DNA of 63,418 nt from assembly GCA_017621475.1 (NCBI GenBank), contig JAGATA010000040.1, positions 1-63,418 of the forward strand. Direction: 5' to 3'. The notes below the pieces were generated by a model. That model was not told where the DNA came from. It did not search any database and worked only from the letters and a program-made list of their open reading frames with translations. The position numbers and the translations under genes are program-made. Of the stretch, positions 40,510 through 47,244 are shown piece by piece. Origin of the DNA: Clostridia bacterium (GTDB lineage: Bacteria; Bacillota; Clostridia; Oscillospirales; CAG-272). The number at the start of each line of letters is the position of its first letter. Position 1 is the stretch's first letter.

Positions 40510-42600
40510 TTAGTTATTAGCATCTCTCATAGAGAGGTTGAGTCTGCCTTTTTCATCTGTACCGAGGAACTTAACAGTTACAACGTCGCCAACTTCAACA
40601 ACGTCTTCAACCTTTTCAACTCTTCTGTTAGCGAGCTTGGAGATGTGAACAAGACCTTCCTTGCCGGGAGCGATCTCTACGAAAGCACCGATGGGGATGA
40701 TTCTTGTAACAGTACCTGTGTAGCAGCAACCGTCAACGGGCTCGAATACGATAGCGTCGATGATGTTCTTTGCTTCTTGTGCGGATTCACGGTTAACAGC
40801 GAGGATGTAAACTGTGCCGTCATCGTTGATGTCGATCTTCGCGCCTGTGTCTGCTGTGATCTTCTGGATGATCTTACCGCCGGAACCGATAACGTCACGG
40901 ATCTTGTCGGGGTTGATCTTCATCTGGATGAGCTTGGGAGCGTAGGGGCTTACATCTGCGCGGGGTTCTGCGATAGCTTTGAGCATAACTTCGTCGATGA
41001 TGTAATCACGGCCTTTGTGTGTCTGTTCAAATGCCTGCTTGATGATTTCGGGTGTAAGACCATCTATCTTGAGGTCCATCTGGATAGCTGTGATACCCTT
41101 GTGTGTACCTGCAACCTTGAAGTCCATATCGCCGTAGAAGTCTTCAAGACCCTGGATGTCGAGCATTGTGTCGAAAGAGCCGTCTTCTGCTGTGATAAGA
41201 CCGCAGGAAATACCTGCAACGGGAGCTTTGATCGGAACACCTGCATCCATAAGAGCGAGCGTAGAGCCGCAGATGGAAGCCTGAGATGTGGAACCGTTGG
41301 AGGAAACTACTTCGGAAACAAGGCGGATAGCATAGGGGAATTCTTCAACGGAGGGAAGAACGGGAACGAGAGCGCGTTCTGCGAGGGCACCGTGGCCGAT
41401 CTCACGTCTGCCGGGGCTACGGATAGCTTTAGCTTCACCTGTGGAGTAGCCGGGCATATTGTAGTGGTGCATATATCTCTTTTCTGTTTCTTCATCAAGT
41501 CCTTCGAGCATTTGGCTGTCGGAAAGAGCGCCGATGGTAGCGATTGTAAGAACCTGTGTCTGACCGCGGGTAAAGAGGCCGGAGCCGTGTACGCGGGGAA
41601 GAAGTGCAACCTCGGAAGCGAGGGGACGGAGGTCGTTCATGCCTCTGCCGTCAACACGTTTCTTGTCAACGAGGAGCCAGCGGCGAACGATCTTCTTCTG
41701 GATTTTATAGATGAGTTCGGGAAGAACAACAGCGAGGTCGGGATATTCTTCGGAGAATGTTTCTTCGATTCTGTCCATAATTGGCTGCATTTTTGCATCG
41801 CGAACGTTTTTGTCGTCTGTGTCGAGAGCTTCCATAACGTCTGCTTCGCAGAAAGCGAAGATCTTATCGAACATATCGTGATCGAGCTCGCAAGAGGGGT
41901 AATCAAACTTGGGCTTGCCAACTTCTGCGATAATCTGGTTGATGAACTTGAGAAGGTCTTTGATCTCTTCGTGAGCCTTCATAATAGCATCGAACATAAC
42001 GTCGTCGGGAACTTCTTTAGCGCCTGCTTCGATCATAACGACTTTCTTTTCGCTTGCAGCAACTGTGAGTTCGAGCGCGCTTACTTTGCGCTGTTCTGCC
42101 GTGGGGTTGATAACGATCTCTCCGTCAACAAGGCCGACGAACGCACCGCCGATAGGTCCGTTCCACGGAATATCGGAGATGGAGAGGGCGATGGAAGCGC
42201 CGATCATAGCTGTAATTTCGGGGGAGCAGTCCTGGTCAACGGACATAACCGTAAGTGTGAGAGCTACGTCGTTGCGAAGGTCCTTGGGGAAGAGAGGACG
42301 AACGGGTCTGTCGATAACGCGGCTTGTGAGTATTGCTTTTTCTGTGGGTCTGCCTTCGCGGCGAAGGTAACCGCCGGGGATCTTGCCTACGGCATACATC
42401 TTTTCGTCGTAGTCAACGGAAAGGGGAAGAAAATCGATGCCGTCGCGGGGCTTAGCGCTGGCTGTAGCGCAAGCGAGGATAGTTGTTTCGCCGTAGCGGA
42501 TCATACAAGAACCGTTTGCAAGACCTGCAACCTTGCCTGTTTCAACGGTAAGGGGTCTGCCGGCGTATGTGTAATTGAACACTCTGTAATTTTCGAACAT
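40510..42600 (-). CDS. pnp: polyribonucleotide nucleotidyltransferase (PNPase)
   Basis: A 696-aa trimeric 3'-5' phosphorolytic exoribonuclease that degrades mRNA and quality-controls stable RNA. Two RNase PH-like domains are linked by an alpha-helical domain (about 215-310). The second PH domain carries FTRGQTQVL and the SNGSTSQASICG segment. A KH domain (about 555-610, IRDVIGSGGKIIQKI) and an S1 domain (about 620-690, GAFVEIAPGKEGLVHIS) follow. The start is the ATG at 42600, 8 bases after TGGAGG; a longer upstream frame has no support. It follows rpsO, the conserved rpsO-pnp order, but a hairpin and about 200 bases lie between them. Confidence 0.97.
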   Translation of the reverse strand: MFENYRVFNYTYAGRPLTVETGKVAGLANGSCMIRYGETTILACATASAKPRDGIDFLPLSVDYDEKMYAVGKIPGGYLRREGRPTEKAILTSRVIDRPVRPLFPKDLRNDVALTLTVMSVDQDCSPEITAMIGASIALSISDIPWNGPIGGAFVGLVDGEIVINPTAEQRKVSALELTVAASEKKVVMIEAGAKEVPDDVMFDAIMKAHEEIKDLLKFINQIIAEVGKPKFDYPSCELDHDMFDKIFAFCEADVMEALDTDDKNVRDAKMQPIMDRIEETFSEEYPDLAVVLPELIYKIQKKIVRRWLLVDKKRVDGRGMNDLRPLASEVALLPRVHGSGLFTRGQTQVLTIATIGALSDSQMLEGLDEETEKRYMHHYNMPGYSTGEAKAIRSPGRREIGHGALAERALVPVLPSVEEFPYAIRLVSEVVSSNGSTSQASICGSTLALMDAGVPIKAPVAGISCGLITAEDGSFDTMLDIQGLEDFYGDMDFKVAGTHKGITAIQMDLKIDGLTPEIIKQAFEQTHKGRDYIIDEVMLKAIAEPRADVSPYAPKLIQMKINPDKIRDVIGSGGKIIQKITADTGAKIDINDDGTVYILAVNRESAQEAKNIIDAIVFEPVDGCCYTGTVTRIIPIGAFVEIAPGKEGLVHISKLANRRVEKVEDVVEVGDVVTVKFLGTDEKGRLNLSMRDANN

Positions 42601-42752
42601 TTTTTGCCTCCATATTATTTTAGTATTTTTTATTTTGGCGTAATGCCCGAAGTTGTTTAGCACTTAAATGAAAGCCGAAAGCCTTTCGGCGCTCGTTTAA
42701 CTGCTATACAAAAATCAAACATTACGCAAGCTTTTAAAAATGAGGAATTGCT

Positions 42753-42791
42753 AAAAGGGACGAAGCGTAGTGTGCGTTCCGTCCCTTTTTT
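42753..42791 (-). terminator. rpsO-pnp intergenic hairpin
   Basis: Stem AAAAGGGACG / CGTCCCTTTT with a 17-base loop directly after rpsO. It may attenuate transcription into pnp or be an RNase III processing site as in other bacteria; the sequence alone does not tell. A second small hairpin (CCGAAAG / CTTTCGG) lies near 42675. Confidence 0.65.
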
Positions 42792-42800
42792 GTATCAAAC

Positions 42801-43067
42801 TTATTTTCTGATACCGAGTTTTTCGATGATAGCACGGTAGCGGTTGATATCTTTTTTCTGGAGGTAACCGAGAAGGTTTCTTCTCTTACCAACCATTTTG
42901 AAAAGACCGCGGCGGCTGTGGTTGTCCTGGGGGTTCTTCTTAAGGTGCTCTGTGAGTTCAGCGATTCTTGTTGTGAGAATAGCGATCTGAACTTCGGGAG
43001 AACCTGTGTCGTTAGCGTGTGCCTGGTTAGCGGCGATGATAGCCTGCTTCTGTTCTTTGAGTAACAT
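42801..43067 (-). CDS. rpsO: 30S ribosomal protein S15
   Basis: An 88-aa protein of standard length and sequence ([15 protein letters not shown], then [20 protein letters not shown]). It binds the 16S rRNA central domain early in small-subunit assembly. The ATG follows ATGAGGTG. The promoter at 43185-43213 leaves a leader of about 110 bases. In several bacteria that leader holds an S15-binding autoregulatory structure; here it contains GGCCGAAAGGC on the minus strand, but no known class is recognised. Confidence 0.98.
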   Translation of the reverse strand: MLLKEQKQAIIAANQAHANDTGSPEVQIAILTTRIAELTEHLKKNPQDNHSRRGLFKMVGKRRNLLGYLQKKDINRYRAIIEKLGIRK

Positions 43068-43184
43068 AATTTCACCTCATAAAAAATTAAATATTATTTT
43101 GTACGCCAAGAGCAAAGTAAGCGGTGGGTGAAGCGCCTTTCGGCCTTATATCCGCAGACTGTGCTGTGGTCCATACGGTTATGA

Positions 43185-43213
43185 ATTATACCACAAACTT
43201 CCCACAAAGTAAA
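43185..43213 (-). promoter_or_regulatory. rpsO promoter
   Basis: On the minus strand TTTACT and TATAAT lie 17 bases apart, with TGG before the -10 box. Confidence 0.65.
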
Positions 43214-43283
43214 TAGTTTTTTGAAAAAATATATTCTTTTTTCATTATTTCCGTGAATTTTTTTAATATTCATCGAAAGTATA

Positions 43284-43312
43284 TTGCAAAAAAGGAAATT
43301 ATAGTGTAAAAT
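43284..43312 (+). promoter_or_regulatory. fba promoter
   Basis: TTGCAA and TAAAAT separated by 17 bases, 55 bases upstream of the start codon. Confidence 0.6.
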
Positions 43313-43332
43313 AAATTCATAGAAAATATTTT

Positions 43333-43349
43333 GCATACTTTAAGTATGC
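43333..43349 (+). promoter_or_regulatory. perfect palindrome in the fba leader
   Basis: GCATACTT-T-AAGTATGC, an 8-bp perfect inverted repeat, lies 20 bases after the fba -10 box and 6 bases before the GAGGA ribosome-binding site. It could be an operator or an mRNA stabiliser. Confidence 0.5.
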
Positions 43350-43367
43350 GGAAATGAGGAACAATAA

Positions 43368-44327
43368 ATGGCTATAGTAACAACAAAAGAAATGTTCAAA
43401 AAAGCTTACGAAGGCGGCTACGCTATCGGTGCTTTCAACATCAACAATATGGAGATCATCCAGGCTATCACGGAAGCTTGCGCTGAAGAAAACTCCCCCG
43501 TTATCCTTCAGGTTTCCGCAGGTGCAAGAAAATATGCGAAGCACGCATATCTTATGGGCCTTGCAAAAGCTGCTGTTGAAGACACAGGCGTTGATCTTGC
43601 TCTCCACCTTGATCACGGCGCAGACTTCGATATCTGCAAATCCTGCATAGACGGCGGTTTCTCCTCCGTTATGATCGACGGCTCTCACTACTCCTTTGAA
43701 GACAACATCGCTCTTACAAAGAAAGTTGTTGAATACGCTCACGCTCACGGCGTAGTTGTAGAAGGCGAGCTCGGCGTTCTTGCCGGCGTTGAAGATGACG
43801 TTGTTGCTGAACATTCTTCTTATACACGTCCCGAAGAAGTTCAGGAATTCGTTGAACGCACAGGCGTTGACTCCCTCGCTATCTCCATCGGTACATCCCA
43901 CGGTGCATACAAGTTCACAGCTAAACAGTGCACAAGAAATGAAAAGGGCATTCTCGTTCCGCCTCCGCTCCGTTTCGATATCCTCGAAGAAATCGAAAAG
44001 AGACTCCCCGGCTTCCCGATCGTTCTCCACGGTGCTTCTTCCGTACCCCAGGAATACGTTCAGGAGATCAACCAGCTCGGCGGCGCTCTCCCGGATGCTG
44101 TAGGTATCCCCGAAGAACAGCTTCGCAAGGCTGCTTCTATGGCTGTATGTAAGATCAACATCGACTCCGACATCCGTCTTGCTATGACAGCAGGTATCCG
44201 CCGCGTTATGGCAAACGAGCCCTCCGTATTCGACCCCAGAACGTACCTTACGGTTGCTCGTGCGGAAGTTAAGAAGATGGTTAAGCACAAGCTCGTTGAC
44301 GTTCTCGGCTCCAACGGCAAAGCTTAA
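43368..44327 (+). CDS. fba: class II fructose-1,6-bisphosphate aldolase
   Basis: A 319-aa zinc-dependent aldolase that splits fructose-1,6-bisphosphate in glycolysis. The catalytic Asp82 and zinc ligand His83 are in LALHLDHG. Further metal and phosphate-binding residues are in VEGELGVLAG, SIGTSHGAYKF and IVLHGASSVP, and IDSDIRLAMT near the C-terminus. The length is normal. The ATG follows GAGGA. It has its own promoter and terminator and strongly biased codons, as expected of a highly expressed glycolytic gene. Confidence 0.97.
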   Translation: MAIVTTKEMFKKAYEGGYAIGAFNINNMEIIQAITEACAEENSPVILQVSAGARKYAKHAYLMGLAKAAVEDTGVDLALHLDHGADFDICKSCIDGGFSSVMIDGSHYSFEDNIALTKKVVEYAHAHGVVVEGELGVLAGVEDDVVAEHSSYTRPEEVQEFVERTGVDSLAISIGTSHGAYKFTAKQCTRNEKGILVPPPLRFDILEEIEKRLPGFPIVLHGASSVPQEYVQEINQLGGALPDAVGIPEEQLRKAASMAVCKINIDSDIRLAMTAGIRRVMANEPSVFDPRTYLTVARAEVKKMVKHKLVDVLGSNGKA

Positions 44328-44358
44328 TTTACATTATAATTTAATTTGACAATTTGAT

Positions 44359-44408
44359 AAAAAGCGAAGCAGGACGAATGATTGTACATAATTTTGCTTC
44401 GCTTTTTT
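44359..44408 (+). terminator. fba terminator
   Basis: Stem AAAAAGCGAAGCA / TGCTTCGCTTTTT around a 23-base loop, followed by T residues. Confidence 0.85.
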
Positions 44409-44433
44409 TGTTGCAAATGAAAGGTTGCAATTT

Positions 44434-45276
44434 ATGAAAAAGATATTTGCTCTATTGCTAACACTTATTCTTTTCACATTTAACATTTTTGCCAACAACA
44501 TTTCAGAGCTTAAAACGTCCGAGTATTGGTTGGCAGAAGCAAAAGCCGAGGCTTGTGGGGAGATAGACCTTTATTTCAACTTCGACCTTGATAAAATTCA
44601 ATATTACGGAAAGCACATAAGCGACGATGTTTTTTATAAAAAGCTTCTGGATGGCAAAAAGTTTTCAAAGTTTATCTATGAAGATGAATGGGACTGCATT
44701 GTTGACGGTGAGTCGGGGTATGAAAAAGAAGGATATTATTTTATGAAGATAGTATATTATCCCTACCTTGATGAAACAAGAGCCGACACACATTACCAAA
44801 CGCCACTTCCTTTGAACGAGGAATGGTTTGCCGCGCTTGATGAGGTGCTGCTTTCGGGCGATCTTGGCAAAATCAAAAACGTATCCTTTTTAAGCTATGA
44901 TGCCGATAATAGTTCCCGTCCATATATCGGAGGCGACGAACAAGAACAAACGAAATTTGACGAATCCCTTTGGGATAACGTAACGGAGGATTATTACAGC
45001 GCGTGGTTTGCGTACATAAAAAGCGACACGGGCGAATACCTTTTCCCATGTGTTATAGAGGGAAATATGGGCATTGAAAACGGCAGAGTCTATGAGCTTT
45101 ACGAATGTGCCGAAATAATGAACGCAAATATGTACGTTGTAGAGGACTTTTATGCGGAGCTCGTGGAGGATGAAGCCCCCAACGTGTGGTACTTCTTGGC
45201 GGCGTTTGTTATTGTCCTTTCGGGCATATGCGTCATAATGGTTCTTGTGAGAAAAAAGAAGAAAAAGGGTGTGTGA
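44434..45276 (+). CDS. secreted/membrane-anchored protein of unknown function
   Basis: A 280-aa protein from the ATG at 44434 behind GAAAGG; an in-frame TTG three codons earlier is less likely. It has an N-terminal signal peptide (KKIFALLLTLILFTFNIFA), an acidic extracellular domain rich in Tyr, Asp and Glu (about 25-240), one C-terminal transmembrane helix (about 247-270) and a KKKKK stop-transfer end. This is type I membrane topology. No family is recognised. Its stop codon lies one base before the left terminal repeat of the MITE-like element, so its original 3' region may have been displaced. Confidence 0.7.
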   Translation: MKKIFALLLTLILFTFNIFANNISELKTSEYWLAEAKAEACGEIDLYFNFDLDKIQYYGKHISDDVFYKKLLDGKKFSKFIYEDEWDCIVDGESGYEKEGYYFMKIVYYPYLDETRADTHYQTPLPLNEEWFAALDEVLLSGDLGKIKNVSFLSYDADNSSRPYIGGDEQEQTKFDESLWDNVTEDYYSAWFAYIKSDTGEYLFPCVIEGNMGIENGRVYELYECAEIMNANMYVVEDFYAELVEDEAPNVWYFLAAFVIVLSGICVIMVLVRKKKKKGV

Positions 45277-45277
45277 G

Positions 45278-45434
45278 CCAATGTCATTAAGTTAAGCCTC
45301 CCCCTCTGGGGGAGGTGGCACGAGAAGCGTGACGGAAAGGGCATTTCCCCTAGGAATATTGCCCTCTCACCCGCCTACAGCGGGAGCTCTCCCAAAGGGA
45401 GAGCCTTTTCTTTTTGTTAACTTAATGATATTGG
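45278..45434. mobile_element. complete 157-bp MITE-like element
   Basis: Bounded by 18-base terminal inverted repeats: CCAATGTCATTAAGTTAA at 45278-45295 and TTAACTTAATGATATTGG at 45417-45434, with one mismatch. The core contains strong hairpins and no gene. The copy at 1-141 is identical in 138 of 141 aligned positions and in the same orientation, so spread was recent. No clear target-site duplication is seen. Confidence 0.8.
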
Positions 45435-45463
45435 TGCGGGAGCGCCCTTTTTTCTGACCCTAC

Positions 45464-45492
45464 TTGCAAAAACTGCCTTTATATGGTATCAT
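45464..45492 (+). promoter_or_regulatory. promoter of the gene at 45525
   Basis: TTGCAA and TATCAT lie 17 bases apart, with TGG before the -10 box, 30 bases downstream of the MITE-like element. Confidence 0.55.
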
Positions 45493-45524
45493 ACTTATAT
45501 AAACTTTCATATTCGGAGGAGATT

Positions 45525-46592
45525 ATGAATTTTCCAAAATATATTCCCAGCGGCTCTTGGAAAGAGGGGCACGTTCAGGGCATTGCGCTTGATGCGAAAA
45601 ACGGATTTGTATATTATTCTTTCACAACGATACTTCTCAAAACAGACCTTGCGGGAAACCCTGTGGGCAGCGTTAAAAATATTGTGGGGCACCTCGGCTG
45701 CATCACGTTTGATGCGGACAGGGGCAGGGTATATGGCTCGCTCGAACTCAAGCACGATTCCATCGGTCAGGGAATAATGGAGCGCACGGGCAAAGCCCTC
45801 GCGGAAGAAGACGCTTTTTATCTTGTCTGTTTCGATGCGGAAAAAATAGACCGAATGGAAATGGATGCGGAGCAGGACGGAGTTATGAGCGCGGTTTGGC
45901 TTGCCGACCCCGTACGCGATTATATGGAAACTGACGAGGTAAGCGGTTGCGCGCACCGCTACGGCTGCAGCGGCATTGACGGAACTGCATACGGTCCCGT
46001 TTTCGGCGCGGGTAAGGACGGCGAAAAGAAGATTATGGTCGCATACGGTATCTACGGCGAAAACGAGAGAACGGACAACGATAACCAGATAATACTCCAA
46101 TATTCGCCCGATGTTTTTGAAAAATACGGCCGCCCTTTGACACAGACAGAACCGCACCACTCCGGTCCCGATGCGTGCGAGGAAAGATATTTCTTCCCGA
46201 CGGGTAACACAACGTGGGGCGTGCAAAACCTCGAATACGATGCGTATAGCGAGGCTTGGCTTGTTGCGGTGTATATCGGTTGGAAGCCGCAGTATGAAAA
46301 CTTCAAAATGTTCTTTATCGACGGCAAGGCAGCTCCCGAATATAAGGAGCTTCTCGGCAGAGGCGGCGAAAAGGGCAACGTTCTTTCTTTTGCGAAAATA
46401 GGCAAGAGCGACGATGGTGTAAGACACGGATGCCATTTCTCACTTGGCTCTACGGGTGTTTACTCTTTTGGCGACGGCAGATTTTATTTTTCGCGCCAGC
46501 AGGGTAACACGGAGGAAAAAACTTTCTCCGGCGACGTGTATATGTACAGAATGAATAAGGAAAATATAAAAGTTTTTGAAAGAGAAGAATGA
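45525..46592 (+). CDS. conserved protein of unknown function, propeller-like
   Basis: A 355-aa soluble protein. The start is the ATG at 45525 behind GGAGGAG; a longer frame with an ATG at 45483 lies across the promoter and is rejected. The sequence shows repeated beta-strand units of the kind GIALDAKNGFVYYS and GCITFDADRGRVYGSL, suggesting a beta-propeller, then conserved GCSGIDGTAYGPVFGAG and FFPTGNTTWGVQNLEYD motifs. No signal peptide is present. I recognise the pattern as a clostridial uncharacterised protein but cannot name its function. It is a single gene with its own promoter and terminator. Confidence 0.7.
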   Translation: MNFPKYIPSGSWKEGHVQGIALDAKNGFVYYSFTTILLKTDLAGNPVGSVKNIVGHLGCITFDADRGRVYGSLELKHDSIGQGIMERTGKALAEEDAFYLVCFDAEKIDRMEMDAEQDGVMSAVWLADPVRDYMETDEVSGCAHRYGCSGIDGTAYGPVFGAGKDGEKKIMVAYGIYGENERTDNDNQIILQYSPDVFEKYGRPLTQTEPHHSGPDACEERYFFPTGNTTWGVQNLEYDAYSEAWLVAVYIGWKPQYENFKMFFIDGKAAPEYKELLGRGGEKGNVLSFAKIGKSDDGVRHGCHFSLGSTGVYSFGDGRFYFSRQQGNTEEKTFSGDVYMYRMNKENIKVFEREE

Positions 46593-46594
46593 GA

Positions 46595-46626
46595 AAAAAC
46601 AAGCGGACAAGCTCCGCTTGTTTTTT
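46595..46626 (+). terminator. terminator of the gene at 45525
   Basis: Stem AAAAACAAGCGGA / TCCGCTTGTTTTT with a 5-base loop, directly after the stop. Confidence 0.85.
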
Positions 46627-46835
46627 CTTTGCACCAATATCTCGCTTCCTCCATATAATGCAGTAGGAGCGCAAGAGACGCTCCCGAAAATACATCGGAG
46701 CAAGAAAAGAATCGCCTTTATGTATTTTGTGTCACAAAAAGGGAAACGGCATAAAATAATAACAGATAGGCGAACAAAAAAATCTTGAGCCTATGAAAAG
46801 AAAATAAGTTTGATTTTATTATATAGGAGGACCTT

Positions 46836-46955
46836 ATGAACTGCCTTTGCAATCTTTTTAACGACGACAACATTCTTTGGATCATTATCATCGCCCTCAT
46901 TCTTATTTCTTGCTGCGGATGCGGTAACAGCCGTAATTGCGGTTGCGGTTGCTGA
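46836..46955 (+). CDS. 39-aa Cys-rich single-pass membrane peptide
   Basis: A 39-aa protein behind a strong TAGGAGG site at 5 bases spacing, ending at a perfect terminator hairpin. It begins MNCLCNLFNDDNILW, has one transmembrane helix of Ile, Leu and Ala (about 15-24), and ends in a tail with seven cysteines in C-G-C repeats. Short peptides of this style occur in gut Clostridia, sometimes with sporulation genes. The tail could bind metal or Fe-S, or be crosslinked in a spore coat. The role is unknown. The flanks 46593-46835 and 46956-47244 hold hairpins and this gene only. Confidence 0.65.
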   Translation: MNCLCNLFNDDNILWIIIIALILISCCGCGNSRNCGCGC

Positions 46956-46973
46956 TAACTGAATGGCATAAAT

Positions 46974-47001
46974 AAAAAGCACGCCCGCGGGCGTGCTTTT
47001 T
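46974..47001 (+). terminator. terminator of the 39-aa peptide gene
   Basis: Perfect 13-bp stem AAAAAGCACGCCC / GGGCGTGCTTTTT with a GC loop. Confidence 0.85.
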
Positions 47002-47144
47002 GTATTATCAATGTTGTCGGGCAACGTCATTTTATCGCATGAGACGAGAAATCGTATTCTCAAAGTTAAACCACGATGAGAATAAAACTCTGATTTTATC
47101 ATCAAAAATGCCCGTAAATTCAAGGTTTTTCGCCACTTCTGAAG

Positions 47145-47182
47145 AAAAAACAGACCTCATAGGATTTATCCTACAAGGTCTG
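47145..47182 (-). terminator. ppdK terminator
   Basis: Outer stem CAGACCT / AGGTCTG and inner stem AGGAT / ATCCT, followed on the minus strand by six T residues, 63 bases past the ppdK stop. Confidence 0.75.
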
Positions 47183-47244
47183 CGTGGTTATTTAATTTGT
47201 GCTTGAGCAGAAATTTTCGTCTGCCCTAAAACAATCAATATTGA

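Noticed and set aside
47032..47160. 42-codon minus-strand frame after ppdK
   Set aside because: Its ATG lies inside the ppdK terminator hairpin and no ribosome-binding site of its own is clear; probably chance.
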